Below are positions 1 through 9,866 of a DNA stretch of 64,000 nucleotides, piece after piece (within the stretch, counting starts at the first letter, position 1; every line of letters begins with the position of its first letter). The notes beneath the pieces are model-generated. The model ran no database searches, was not told the DNA's origin, and saw nothing but the letters and a program-made list of their open reading frames with translations. The DNA comes from Micromonospora arborensis (GTDB lineage Bacteria > Actinomycetota > Actinomycetes > Mycobacteriales > Micromonosporaceae). Made by a program: the position numbers and the translations under genes. The stretch is from the NCBI RefSeq assembly GCF_003205615.1, contig NZ_PYBV01000014.1, forward strand, positions 35,277-99,276, written 5' to 3'.

Positions 1-1
1 C

Positions 2-2914
2 ACCAGCGCCCGGATCATGGCCCGCTCGCTCAACTGTGAGCAGGGCCCCACCCCCGAGCCGTGCGGCAAGTGTGCGTCCTGCCGCTCGCTGGCCGCCGAC
101 GGTGCCGGCTCCATCGACGTGATCGAGATCGACGCGGCCAGCCACGGCGGTGTCGACGACGCCCGCGAGCTGCGCGAGCGTGCCTTCTTCGCGCCGGCCA
201 ACAGCCGATTCAAGATCTACATCATCGACGAGGCGCACATGGTCTCGACCCAGGGCTTCAACGCCCTGCTCAAGCTGGTCGAGGAGCCTCCGGAGTACGT
301 CAAGTTCATCTTCGCCACCACCGAACCGGAGAAGGTCCTCGGCACAATCCGGTCGCGGACCCACCACTACCCGTTCCGGCTGTTTCCGCCGAAGGTGGTC
401 CGCCCGTACCTGGAGCAGCTCACCCAGGCCGAGGGCGTCGCCGTCGAGCCGGCGGTCTTTCCGCTGGTGGTGCGCGCCGGTGGCGGCAGCATGCGGGACA
501 GCCTCTCCGTGCTCGACCAGCTCATCGCCGGCGCCGGCGCGGAGGGGGTCAGCTACGCCCGGGCCGTCGCCCTGCTCGGGGTCACCGACTCGGCGCTGAT
601 CGACGAGATGTGCGACGCGCTGGCCGCCGGTGACGGCGCCGCCGCGTACGCCACCGTCGACCGGGTCGCCGAGGCCGGGCACGACATGCGCCGGTTCGCC
701 TCCGACCTGCTGGAACGGCTGCGCGACCTGATCGTGATCCAGCAGGTGCCGGACGCCGCCGCGAAGGGTCTGATCGACGGCCCCGCCGACCAGATCGAGC
801 GGATGGCCGCCCAGGCTTCGCAGCTCGGCTCGGCCACGCTCTCCCGCTGCGCCGACATCGTGCACAACGGGCTGGTGGAGATGCGCGGCACCACCGCGCC
901 CCGCCTGCTGCTGGAGCTGATCTGCGCCCGGATGCTGCTGCCCGGCGCGGACGACTCCACCCGTGGCCTGCTCCAGCGCCTGGAACGGATGGAACGCCGG
1001 CTCACCCTGAGCGGCACCGACGCGCCGTCGGCCGCCGCCGGCTCCGCTCCAGCCACCCACCCGGGAGTACGCCCACAGCCAGGCACCCCGGTCCCGGCTG
1101 CCGCCACCCCGGCACCCGTCAACGCCCCGACCTCCGCACCGCCATGGGCGGTCGACCCGGCAGCGTCCCCGACCCGCAGCGCTGCGGCCTCGGGCGCTCC
1201 CACGTCGGCTGCTCCGGTCTCCGGAGCACCGGCTTCGCACGCTCCGATTTCGGGAGCACCGGCTTCGCACGCTCCCGTCTCGGGCGCACCGGCTTCGCAC
1301 GCTCCGACCTCCGGAGCGTTGGCCTCGGACATCTCGGCCGCCGACTCGCCGATCCCGGCGTCACCCGGAGCGTCGACCGTCGCCGCGTCGGCACCGGAGG
1401 ATCGGTTCGCACCCGGCTCGCCCGCCGGGCCGGGCACCGGCTCGCCGACTCCACGTCGCGTGGTGCCGCCGTCGGCGGTGCTTCCCGACCCGGCCACGCC
1501 GGAGCCGCCTCGTCCGGGTGCGCCGGCCGCGGCGCTGGACGCGGTCGCGGTTCGTCGCGTCTGGCCCGACGTGGTCGGCAAGGTCAACCGAACCAACAAG
1601 CGGATCGCCGCCCTGATGCGCGACGCCGTGGTACGTGAGCTTGACGGCGACATGCTGGTGCTGACGGTGAAGTCCACCGTGCTGGCCAAGATGATGGCCG
1701 ATCACGCGGCAGTGCTCACCGACGCGCTCTACGAGGAGTTGGGTGGGCGCTGGCAGATCCGCTGCGAGGTGGCTGGCGAGCGCGGTGGCGTGTCGCTGTC
1801 CGGCCCACAGCGCTCGCCATCCGCCGCGCCGGCCCGCCCCGCTTCCGCGCCGGACGGGCCGACCTCCCCGACGAGCGCGCCGAACCCGACTGCCGGCCCC
1901 GCCGCGTCGAACGTGAATGCCGCTGCCGGCTCGATGAGCGCGCCGAACCCGACTGCCGTCTCCGCCGCGTCGAACATGAATGCCGCTGCCGGCCCGACCG
2001 ACGCGCGGCCGGCCGCAGCGCATCCGACCGGCGGTGCCGGCCAGGGTGCCCGTGCTGGTCTGCCGGGCGGAGCGGATGCGCGCGGCGGAAACGGCTCCGG
2101 TGACCACGGTGCGGGCCGGCAGGGTGGAACGCCGCCCACCGCACCTGCTGATGACGAGGACGACTGGCCGGAGGCGGCCCGTCCCGGCGGTGGCGCCCCC
2201 ACTGCCGAGGCGACCGATGACGAGGACTGGCCGGAGGCCGCCCGTCCGGGTGGCGCGTCGGCCGGAAACGACGCGAGCCCGGCCGGCGGCCCCGGCTCGG
2301 CATCCACCTCAACCGGCGCGCACGGCCTCGGCGCGAACGGCGGCAACGCGCACGGCACGAGCGCGCACGGCACGAGCGCGAACGGCACGAGCGCGAACGG
2401 TGGGAGCGCCAACGGCGGTAACGGGAACGGCACCAGGGCGACCGGCGGCAGCACCAACGGCGGTAACGGGAACGGCACCGGATCGGGCGGTTCAGGTGGC
2501 CCCGGCCCGGCGGCCGGGGGCGGTAACCCTGGCGTGCGGGGCAACCCGACACCGGCGGCCCGGCAGCCGGCGTCAGCCGGTGGTGCGCCGGTGAGCAGCG
2601 CAATCGCCGCAGCTCGCGCGGCGGCGGCGGGGCGTGGTGCGCGTACCGGAGCGGCGGCCCGGCCCATCGCGGACGCCGAATGGGCCGGCGAGCCGCCCTA
2701 CGACCCGGACTTCGATGGCCCCTCGCGGGGTGGTCGGCCGGGTGGCGCGGCGGCAGCGGCGGCACCGGTCTACGAGGGGTTCGACCCGGGCGACGAGCCG
2801 TTGGACGAGGTCATCGACGAGAAGACCGCCCGGGAGTCCAGTGAGGAGCAGGCGGTACGACTGCTCCGGGAAACCTTCGGAGCCGAGAAGATCAACGAGG
2901 TCGACGCCCGCTAA
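2..2914 (+). CDS. dnaX: DNA polymerase III subunit gamma/tau (5'-truncated by window edge)
   Basis: Clamp-loader ATPase subunit of the replicative polymerase. The frame is open from base 2, and the residues before the first ATG (17) already match the family, so the gene starts upstream of the window and the Walker A loop is off-window. Visible are the four-cysteine zinc module (CEQGPTPEPCGKCASC), the Walker B/DEAH motif (IIDEAHMVS, 221-247), the sensor region (TIRSRTHHYPFRLF), and a tau domain near 1535-1800. After the ATPase core comes a very long Ala/Pro/Gly linker with 10-residue SGAPASHAPx repeats (1220-1309) and an Asn/Gly/His/Thr-rich stretch (about 2320-2515). The extreme C terminus ([18 protein letters not shown]) is again well ordered. 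At over 965 residues it is much longer than E. coli tau (643). I saw no run of A like the slippery site of E. coli dnaX. Confidence 0.97.
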   Translation, partial: TSARIMARSLNCEQGPTPEPCGKCASCRSLAADGAGSIDVIEIDAASHGGVDDARELRERAFFAPANSRFKIYIIDEAHMVSTQGFNALLKLVEEPPEYVKFIFATTEPEKVLGTIRSRTHHYPFRLFPPKVVRPYLEQLTQAEGVAVEPAVFPLVVRAGGGSMRDSLSVLDQLIAGAGAEGVSYARAVALLGVTDSALIDEMCDALAAGDGAAAYATVDRVAEAGHDMRRFASDLLERLRDLIVIQQVPDAAAKGLIDGPADQIERMAAQASQLGSATLSRCADIVHNGLVEMRGTTAPRLLLELICARMLLPGADDSTRGLLQRLERMERRLTLSGTDAPSAAAGSAPATHPGVRPQPGTPVPAAATPAPVNAPTSAPPWAVDPAASPTRSAAASGAPTSAAPVSGAPASHAPISGAPASHAPVSGAPASHAPTSGALASDISAADSPIPASPGASTVAASAPEDRFAPGSPAGPGTGSPTPRRVVPPSAVLPDPATPEPPRPGAPAAALDAVAVRRVWPDVVGKVNRTNKRIAALMRDAVVRELDGDMLVLTVKSTVLAKMMADHAAVLTDALYEELGGRWQIRCEVAGERGGVSLSGPQRSPSAAPARPASAPDGPTSPTSAPNPTAGPAASNVNAAAGSMSAPNPTAVSAASNMNAAAGPTDARPAAAHPTGGAGQGARAGLPGGADARGGNGSGDHGAGRQGGTPPTAPADDEDDWPEAARPGGGAPTAEATDDEDWPEAARPGGASAGNDASPAGGPGSASTSTGAHGLGANGGNAHGTSAHGTSANGTSANGGSANGGNGNGTRATGGSTNGGNGNGTGSGGSGGPGPAAGGGNPGVRGNPTPAARQPASAGGAPVSSAIAAARAAAAGRGARTGAAARPIADAEWAGEPPYDPDFDGPSRGGRPGGAAAAAAPVYEGFDPGDEPLDEVIDEKTARESSEEQAVRLLRETFGAEKINEVDAR

Positions 2915-3618
2915 CGTTCGCCGATCATGGAGTTGTGGTCGGTGACGGAAACTGGGGCGGGGACTTGGGCTGGGGTTTCGGCTAGCAGAACTCCCAGGCA
3001 GCAGGCCCAGAGCGGGAAGGGGAGCACGGCTACCCGTTCCATACCGCCGACTCCGATCCCGACGCCCTGCTGGGCGAAGAACAGCACGGTCCCGGTGAGG
3101 GCGATGAACCCGGCGGTGAGGGTGAGCGGTCGCCAGCGGCCGAGCGTCGTGGTGCGTGGCGCGAGGCCGGCGAGGAACAGGCCGACGTTGCCCAGCCCCA
3201 TGATCAGGAATGCGCCGAGGACGTGCAGGTTCTCGTCGATGTCGGCCGGGTAGAGGGCGGCCAGGGCGTACCCGCCGGTGGCCAGCAGCAGGAGGGTCTG
3301 GGCCGAGCGCACCACCGCGCCGCGACCGAGGATCCGCCAGGTCAGCAGGAGCCCGGTGGCGAGCAGCACGGCGGTGGCCAGTGTTGCGGCGTTCATCAAC
3401 GGGTGCCAGGGCGAGCAGACGTAGCGGGGTCGACTGCTGTCCCAGATGACGCAGCGGGCGTTGCCGAGGTCGCTGATGTTGTGGATGGCCCAGCTGTAGG
3501 TCGGCTCGCGCCACCGCAGGCCGGTGACCAGGCTGGCGACGAGGAAGATCGGTGCGGCCGCGACCCAGCACAGAGCGCCGACCCGGCCGGTGCCGTTGAG
3601 ATTCATACCTTTGAGCAC
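2911..3618 (-). CDS. DUF998-family integral membrane protein
   Basis: Polytopic membrane protein of about 235 residues with six to seven hydrophobic segments. The first follows [18 protein letters not shown], and a short Arg/Gly loop lies between helices. It resembles DUF998 proteins (DISxLG-like SDLGN after the first loop, and the [11 protein letters not shown] segment). The function is unknown. The track start is a GTG at 3618 with no clear ribosome binding site; an ATG at 3606 is an equally plausible start. The gene converges on dnaX and the two stop codons overlap: TAG on this strand uses 2911-2913 and TAA of dnaX uses 2912-2914. No separate terminator fits between them. Confidence 0.75.
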   Translation of the reverse strand: MLKGMNLNGTGRVGALCWVAAAPIFLVASLVTGLRWREPTYSWAIHNISDLGNARCVIWDSSRPRYVCSPWHPLMNAATLATAVLLATGLLLTWRILGRGAVVRSAQTLLLLATGGYALAALYPADIDENLHVLGAFLIMGLGNVGLFLAGLAPRTTTLGRWRPLTLTAGFIALTGTVLFFAQQGVGIGVGGMERVAVLPFPLWACCLGVLLAETPAQVPAPVSVTDHNSMIGER

Positions 3619-3783
3619 ACCAGGGCGACGGCTCTCGGCGCACTACCAGCAGATGGTCGGTTCGGGGTAGGGGTAGCCGTACCCGGAAGGCTCGGCGTGG
3701 GCGACGCACCGGGCGGGGTGGGGTCGGTCCCAACGGATAGGCTGGGCGGCGGTCGAGCAGACGAGTGCGAGAAGGAGCCATCC

Positions 3784-4116
3784 GTGCGCCCAGGTGGACA
3801 GCCGAACATGCAGCAGATGCTGAAGCAGGCGCAGAAGATGCAGCAGCAGATCGCCGCCGCTCAGGCCGAGTTGGCCGAGGCCGAGCTGACCGGCACGGCC
3901 GGCGGTGGCCTGGTCACCGCGACCGTCTCCGGTGCCGGTGAGCTCAAGGCCATCAAGATCGACCCGAAGGCCGTCGACCCGGACGACGTGGAGACGCTGG
4001 AAGACCTGGTCGTGGCGGCCATGCACAACGCCGCCGAGGCGGCACGGGAGCTGACCGAGCGCAAGATGGGCCCGGTCGCCGGTGGCATGGGCGGCCTCGG
4101 CCTGCCCGGTTTCTGA
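3784..4116 (+). CDS. ybaB: YbaB/EbfC family nucleoid-associated protein
   Basis: Small DNA-binding protein of the YbaB/EbfC family, 110 residues. The family forms homodimers that coat DNA. The N-terminal helix ([21 protein letters not shown]) and the central block [21 protein letters not shown] followed by [12 protein letters not shown] are diagnostic. I chose the GTG at 3784 because AAGGAG lies at 3772-3777, six bases upstream; an internal ATG at 3808 is the alternative. The open frame extends far upstream but without family similarity. The gene is followed eight bases later by recR, the usual bacterial dnaX-ybaB-recR arrangement, and the two are probably cotranscribed. Confidence 0.95.
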   Translation: MRPGGQPNMQQMLKQAQKMQQQIAAAQAELAEAELTGTAGGGLVTATVSGAGELKAIKIDPKAVDPDDVETLEDLVVAAMHNAAEAARELTERKMGPVAGGMGGLGLPGF

Positions 4117-4124
4117 GCCGGCAG

Positions 4125-4718
4125 ATGTACGAAGGTGCCATTCAGGATCTGATCGACGAGCTGGGCCGGCTGCCGGGCGTGGGCCCGAAGAGCGCTCAGC
4201 GGATCGCGTTCCACGTCCTGTCGGCGGATCCTGCCGACGTCAACCGGCTGGCCGGCGCGCTGCGCAAGGTCAAGGAGCTGGTGCGGTTCTGCACGACCTG
4301 CTACAACGTGGCCGAGTCCGAGCAGTGCCGGATCTGCCGCGACCCGCGCCGTACCGACGAGGTGCTCTGCGTGGTGGAGGAGCCCAAGGACGTGGTGGCC
4401 ATCGAGCGGACCGGTGAGTTCCGCGGTCGCTACCACGTGCTGGGTGGCGCGATCAATCCGCTGGAGGGGATCGGCCCGGACAGTCTGCGCATCCGGGAGC
4501 TGATGATCCGGCTCGGCGGCGGCGGGGTTCGGGAGCTGATCCTGGCCACCGACCCGAACACCGAGGGTGAGGCGACCGCCACCTACCTGGCGCTGATGGT
4601 GAAGCCGATGGGGATCTCGGTGACCCGGCTGGCCAGCGGGCTGCCGGTCGGCGGCGACCTGGAGTACGCCGACGAGATCACCCTCGGCCGGGCCTTCGAG
4701 GGTCGCCGGGCCGTCTGA
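4125..4718 (+). CDS. recR: Recombination mediator protein RecR
   Basis: RecR acts with RecF/RecO to load RecA on gapped DNA. The 197-residue length is typical. The N-terminal helix-hairpin-helix ([19 protein letters not shown], about residues 12-30), a C4 zinc finger (Cys56, 59, 68, 71 in [17 protein letters not shown]) and a Toprim domain (about 80-175, with [11 protein letters not shown] and [15 protein letters not shown]) appear in the expected order. It starts eight bases after ybaB. A strong hairpin lies directly after the stop codon and likely ends the ybaB-recR transcript. Confidence 0.98.
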   Translation: MYEGAIQDLIDELGRLPGVGPKSAQRIAFHVLSADPADVNRLAGALRKVKELVRFCTTCYNVAESEQCRICRDPRRTDEVLCVVEEPKDVVAIERTGEFRGRYHVLGGAINPLEGIGPDSLRIRELMIRLGGGGVRELILATDPNTEGEATATYLALMVKPMGISVTRLASGLPVGGDLEYADEITLGRAFEGRRAV

Positions 4719-4729
4719 GTCGTACCCCC

Positions 4730-4762
4730 GGGGGTGGTGCCGTCACCGACGGTGCCACCCCC
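4730..4762 (+). terminator. Hairpin terminator after recR
   Basis: A 15-bp stem (4730-4744 with 4748-4762, two G-T wobbles) with a 3-nt loop begins 12 bases after the recR stop codon. There is no U tract, as is common in high-GC actinobacteria. The rest of 4763-4962 holds no gene and serves as the upstream region of the peptide importer. Confidence 0.75.
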
Positions 4763-4889
4763 GTTGTGGTGCCCGGTGCCGAGTGGATCGGTGTGTCGCT
4801 CCATGTGCTCACCGTGCCGTCGCCTGTCAGACCCCGGCGGAAGGTGTCGGCTTGGTAGCGATTGCCTGACGCCCGTTCCGCTTCGCGTG

Positions 4890-4905
4890 TGACATGTCAT
4901 AGCCT
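4890..4905 (+). promoter_or_regulatory. Candidate operator/promoter for peptide importer
   Basis: A perfect 10-bp palindrome TGACATGTCA (4890-4899) lies 64 bases before the binding-protein start and is followed at once by TAGCCT (4900-4905), which fits an actinobacterial -10 box (TANNNT). A regulator bound to the palindrome would overlap the promoter. This is read only from sequence and no known regulator was matched. Confidence 0.3.
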
Positions 4906-4962
4906 CCCGCACACGGACCGAGCCACAGCTCGGCGTGGTCATGCGCATGACAGAGGTGAGAG

Positions 4963-6636
4963 ATGCAGGCGAGAAGGCTTAAAACGGCCGTGGCCATCGC
5001 GGCCGTTGCCGCTCTGGCGGTCGGCGCGGCCGGCTGCGCGAAGAGCGAGCGCGACGGCGACAGTGGCGAGGCCAAGACTGGCGGCACCTTCATCTTCGCG
5101 GGTGCCGGTGACCCGAAGAACTTCGATCCGATCTTCAACGATGACGGTGAGTCGTTCCGGCCGGTCCGGCAGATGTTCGACACCCTGGTGACCCACAAGC
5201 CGGGCACCGCGGACCTGCAGGGTGGCCTGGCCGAGACCTGGGAGCACGACCCGGAGGGCAAGGTCTGGACGTTCAAGCTCCGCCAGGGCGTGAAGTTCCA
5301 CGACGGTACGCCGTTCAACGCCGCCGCGGTCTGCTTCAACTTCGACCGCTGGTACAACATGAAGGGCGCTGCCGCCCAGTCCCAGATGATCTACTACATG
5401 GACACCTTCGGCGGGTTCGCCAAGAACGAGGCCGAGGGCGCCGGCGAGTCGATCTACAACAAGTGCGAGGCCAAGGACGACGGAACCGCCGTCCTGACCC
5501 TGAACAAGTACAAGGGCGCCTTCCCCGGCGCCTTCGCGCTGACCTCGCTGTCGATCGCGAGCCCCGAGGCGCTCAAGAAGTACGACGCCAACACGGTCAC
5601 GCAGAACGGTGACTCGTTCTCGTACAGCGCGTTCGCCAACGAGCACCCGGTCGGCACCGGTCCGTTCACCTTCGGTGGGTGGGACAAGGCCAAGAACGAG
5701 ATCACCCTGAACCGGAACCCGGACTACTACGGCGAGAAGGCCAAGGTAGACAAGATGATCATCAAGATCATCAAGGACGAGAGCACCCGCAAGCAGGAGC
5801 TCCGTGCCGGCACCGTCCAGGGCATCGACTTCCCGGCCCCGGCCGACCGCAAGGCGCTCGAGGGTGAGGGCTTCCAGGTCGTCAACCGCCCGGCGTTCAA
5901 CATCCTCTACCTGGGCCTCAACCAGAAGAACCCGAAGCTCAAGGACCTGCGGGTGCGCCAGGCGATCGCCTACGCGCTCAACCGCCAGCAGTTGGTGCAG
6001 ACCAAGGGCCCGGGTGGCGCCAAGGTCGCCGACGAGTTCCAGCCGGACACCGTGCTCGGCTACGCCCCGGACGTGCAGAAGTACGAGTACAACCCGGACA
6101 AGGCCAAGCAGCTCCTCAAGGATGCCGGCGCCGAGGGTCTGACGCTGAACTTCTACTACCCGCCGGACGTCACCCGGCCGTACATGCCGAACCCGCAGGA
6201 GATCTTCACCGTCCTCGCCAACGACCTGCAGGCCGTCGGCATCAAGGTCAACGGTGTGCCTCGCCCGTGGAACGGTGGCTTCAAGGACGACGTGCAGCAG
6301 TTCGGCAAGCACGACCTGCACATCCTCGGCTGGACCGGTGACTACAACGACCCGGGCAACTTCGTCGGCACGTTCTTCGGCCGCGCCAAGGCCGAGTTCG
6401 GCGACCAGTCGATGACCGAGATGTTCGACGCCATCGCCAAGGCCGACGGCACCGTCGACGACGCCGGCAAGAAGGCGGCCTGGGAGCAGGTCAACCGGGA
6501 CATCGCCGCCAAGTGGCTGCCGGCCGTGCCGCTCTGGCACGCCCCGCCGGCCATCGTCGTCACCAAGGACGTCAAGGGTCTGGTTGCCAGCCCGTTGACC
6601 GACGAGCGGTTCAACACGGTCAGCATCAGCAAGTGA
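4963..6636 (+). CDS. Peptide ABC transporter substrate-binding lipoprotein (family 5)
   Basis: Extracellular solute receptor of a Dpp/Opp-type ABC importer, 557 residues. The signal peptide ends in a lipobox (LAVGAAGC, Cys25), so the mature protein is lipid-anchored outside the membrane. Family-5 features include GGTFIFAGAGDPKNFDP near the mature N terminus, the LRQGVKFHDGTPFNA motif, VRQAIAYALNRQQ and the C-terminal WEQVNRDIAAKWLPAVPLWH segment. AGAGGTGAGAG lies directly before the ATG. It is first of five genes. The following hairpin (6664-6702) probably lets this gene be expressed above the permeases. Peptide is the family-level substrate; the exact ligand cannot be read. Confidence 0.95.
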   Translation: MQARRLKTAVAIAAVAALAVGAAGCAKSERDGDSGEAKTGGTFIFAGAGDPKNFDPIFNDDGESFRPVRQMFDTLVTHKPGTADLQGGLAETWEHDPEGKVWTFKLRQGVKFHDGTPFNAAAVCFNFDRWYNMKGAAAQSQMIYYMDTFGGFAKNEAEGAGESIYNKCEAKDDGTAVLTLNKYKGAFPGAFALTSLSIASPEALKKYDANTVTQNGDSFSYSAFANEHPVGTGPFTFGGWDKAKNEITLNRNPDYYGEKAKVDKMIIKIIKDESTRKQELRAGTVQGIDFPAPADRKALEGEGFQVVNRPAFNILYLGLNQKNPKLKDLRVRQAIAYALNRQQLVQTKGPGGAKVADEFQPDTVLGYAPDVQKYEYNPDKAKQLLKDAGAEGLTLNFYYPPDVTRPYMPNPQEIFTVLANDLQAVGIKVNGVPRPWNGGFKDDVQQFGKHDLHILGWTGDYNDPGNFVGTFFGRAKAEFGDQSMTEMFDAIAKADGTVDDAGKKAAWEQVNRDIAAKWLPAVPLWHAPPAIVVTKDVKGLVASPLTDERFNTVSISK

Positions 6637-6663
6637 CGTTCATCGGCTGACGCCGTAGGCGTG

Positions 6664-6702
6664 ATCGGCCCGGGTCGGGGGCTCCTCCCGGCCCGGGCCG
6701 AT
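6664..6702 (+). terminator. Intra-operon hairpin between binding protein and permease genes
   Basis: An 11-bp perfect stem (ATCGGCCCGGG at 6664-6674 with 6692-6702) with a G/C-rich inner loop lies in the 98-base gap between the binding-protein stop and the first permease. Such a hairpin may act as a partial terminator or mRNA stabiliser that raises receptor levels relative to the membrane parts. The role is inferred from its position. Confidence 0.6.
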
Positions 6703-6734
6703 TCCGCGATCATCGAGAGTCTGGTGTGTGAGAG

Positions 6735-7742
6735 ATGTTGCGAGTCATAGTTCGCCGCCTGCTGCAGTTGGTGGTGACCCTCATAGCGCTGTCGGCGCTG
6801 ATCTTCATCTGGCTGCGGAACCTGCCCGGAGGCCCGGTCGAGGCGCTGCTCGGCGAGCGGGCCACGCCCGAGCGCCGCGCCCTGCTGACCAAGGCGCTCG
6901 GCTACGACCAGCCGATCCTGGTGCAGTACGGCAAGTTCATGCAGCGGGTGGTGACCGGCGACTTCGGCAACTCGATCCGGACCGGTGACCCGGTCACCGA
7001 GGTCATCAGCCGCGCGTTCCCGGCCACCATCGAGTTGGCGCTCGCCGCGATGATCATCGCGGTCGGCCTCGGGGTGCCGCTCGGCTACCTCGCCGCGCGT
7101 TGGCGCGGACGCTCGCTGGACAACCTCACCATCGCCGGCACCCTGCTCGGCATCTCGATCCCGATCTTCTTCCTGGGCTACCTGCTCAAGGACGTCTTCA
7201 CGCAGAACATCCACTGGTTCCCGCCGTCCGGGCGGCTCACCACCGGACTGGACAACACCAATGTCACCGGGTTCTTCGTGCTCGACGGCCTGCTCACCCG
7301 GGAGTTCGACGCCAGCGCCGACGCGCTGTGGCATCTGATCCTGCCGGCGATCACGCTCGCCACCATCCCGCTGGCGGTGATCGTGCGGATCACCCGGGCC
7401 AGCGTGCTCGACGTGCTGAACGAGGACTACGTGCGGACCGCCGAGGCGAAGGGCCTGCGGCACCGCACCATCCGTGGCCGGCACATCCTGCGCAACGCGC
7501 TGCTGCCGGTGGTCACGACCATCGGTCTGCAGACCGGCGCGCTGCTCTCCGGCGCGGTGCTTACCGAGAAGGTCTACAACTGGGGCGGTATCGGCACGCT
7601 GATCACCGACTCGATCAGCGGCGGCCGGGACTACCCGGTGCTCCAGGCGATCATCCTGCTCGCCGCGCTGGTCTTCGTTGTGGTCAACCTGCTGGTCGAC
7701 CTCTCCTACGCCTTCATCGACCCGAGGGTGCGTGTGCGATGA
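6735..7742 (+). CDS. dppB: Peptide ABC transporter permease (DppB type)
   Basis: Inner-membrane permease of 335 residues with six predicted helices. The N terminus MLRVIVRRLLQLVVTLIALS and the EAA-loop region (RITRASVLDVLNEDYVRTAEAKGL) that contacts the ATPases are typical of DppB/OppB. The loop before helix 4 is longer than average (about 60 residues, with a TTGLDNTNVTGFF segment). A weak GAGAG lies before the ATG. The stop overlaps the next start as ATGA (7739-7742), so it is translationally coupled to the second permease. Confidence 0.95.
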   Translation: MLRVIVRRLLQLVVTLIALSALIFIWLRNLPGGPVEALLGERATPERRALLTKALGYDQPILVQYGKFMQRVVTGDFGNSIRTGDPVTEVISRAFPATIELALAAMIIAVGLGVPLGYLAARWRGRSLDNLTIAGTLLGISIPIFFLGYLLKDVFTQNIHWFPPSGRLTTGLDNTNVTGFFVLDGLLTREFDASADALWHLILPAITLATIPLAVIVRITRASVLDVLNEDYVRTAEAKGLRHRTIRGRHILRNALLPVVTTIGLQTGALLSGAVLTEKVYNWGGIGTLITDSISGGRDYPVLQAIILLAALVFVVVNLLVDLSYAFIDPRVRVR

Positions 7743-8767
7743 GTGACCCCACCACCCAGGCCGGCACGCCGGCTCCCCGCAGCGGGGACGACAAGCCCCG
7801 CCCCGGCATGAGCGAGCGCAGCATCGGCGTGCTCGGCGACCGCAAGAAGGCACGGCTCGACGAGCTGGCCCGGGCGAGCGCCGCCGACCGCGGCGGGGTC
7901 AGCCTCGTCCGCGACGCCGCACGCCGGCTGCGGCGCAACCCGGTCGCCATCATCGGAGCCGCCATCGTGGGGCTGTTCGTCCTGGTGGCGATCTTCGCTC
8001 CGCTGATCGCCCCACACGATCCGGTGCAGCGCTTCGACGAGTTGACGAAGAACCTCACCGTCGACACGATCCCGGGGGCCAGCGGCGAATTCCCGCTCGG
8101 CTCCGATCCGCTCGGCCGGGACTTCCTGTCCCGCATGATCTACGGTGCCCGGCAGACGCTCTTCGTCGGCGTGCTCGCCACCCTCATCGGTCTCGCGCTC
8201 GGCGTGCTGATCGGTGCGATCGCCGGTGCCTTCGGCGGCTGGGTCGACGTGGTCCTGATGCGACTCACCGACGTGATGCTGGCCCTGCCCAGCCTGTTGC
8301 TCGCGATCACCCTGGTCGCGATGGCCAGCCGGTCGAGCCAGTGGACGGTCATCTTCGCGGTGGCCATCGTGAGCGTGCCGATCTTCGCCCGGCTGCTGCG
8401 CGGCTCGATGCTGGCCCAGCGGGAGAGCGACCACGTGCTCGCCGCCCGCGCGCTCGGCGTCAAGGAGCGCAACATCGTGCTGCGGCACATGCTGCCCAAC
8501 TCGCTGACCGCGGTGATCGTGCAGGCCACCCTGACCTTCGCGGTGGCCATTCTGGACGCTGCGGCGCTCTCCTTCCTGGGCCTCGGCGACCCGGACATCA
8601 ACCGGGCCGAGTGGGGCCTGATGCTCGGCGTGGACGGTCAGCGCTATTTCGAGGTCCGCCCGGAGTTGGCGTACTACCCGGCGCTCGCGATCATCGTGGT
8701 CGCGCTCGGCTTCACCCTGCTTGGTGAGGCGATGCGTGAGGCGATCGACCCGAAGAACCGGCGGTGA
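7739..8767 (+). CDS. dppC: Peptide ABC transporter permease (DppC type)
   Basis: Second permease, 342 residues from the ATG at 7739, which overlaps the preceding stop (ATGA). The frame is open further upstream, but that part is the shadow of dppB. The first ~70 residues are a hydrophilic cytoplasmic extension (MSDPTTQAGTPAPRSGDD onward) before RRNPVAIIGAAIVGLF, longer than in E. coli DppC. FPLGSDPLGRDFLSRMIYGAR and the EAA loop (DHVLAARALGVKERNIVLRHMLPN) are family signatures. It is followed by a 112-base spacer carrying an interspersed repeat, then the first ATPase. Confidence 0.95.
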   Translation: MSDPTTQAGTPAPRSGDDKPRPGMSERSIGVLGDRKKARLDELARASAADRGGVSLVRDAARRLRRNPVAIIGAAIVGLFVLVAIFAPLIAPHDPVQRFDELTKNLTVDTIPGASGEFPLGSDPLGRDFLSRMIYGARQTLFVGVLATLIGLALGVLIGAIAGAFGGWVDVVLMRLTDVMLALPSLLLAITLVAMASRSSQWTVIFAVAIVSVPIFARLLRGSMLAQRESDHVLAARALGVKERNIVLRHMLPNSLTAVIVQATLTFAVAILDAAALSFLGLGDPDINRAEWGLMLGVDGQRYFEVRPELAYYPALAIIVVALGFTLLGEAMREAIDPKNRR

Positions 8768-8808
8768 CGACGGTGAGCGCCAGCAGCACGGCCGGCACCC
8801 GCCTCGGG

Positions 8809-8853
8809 CGAGCGCGAGGAGTGAGCTTGCGAGCCACACAGTCGCGAGCGAAG
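8809..8853 (+). repeat. Interspersed operon-spacer repeat, copy A (diverged)
   Basis: A degenerate copy of a ~45-nt element (GAGCGCGAGGAGTG start, AGTCGCGAGCGAAGGA end) in the dppC-dppD spacer. Better-preserved copies lie at 45389-45433 (+) and 58811-58856 (-). Here the middle (GCAGCGAAGCGGAGCC in the others) is changed to GAGCTTGCGAGCCACA. Confidence 0.6.
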
Positions 8854-8879
8854 GACCAAAGCAGTGAGGAAGTGACCCG

Positions 8880-9862
<983 letters not shown>

Positions 9863-9866
<4 letters not shown>

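Noticed and set aside
1..2914. Programmed frameshift in dnaX (gamma form)
   Set aside because: I looked for an A-rich slippery heptamer with a following hairpin and saw none; the gene reads through as one frame.
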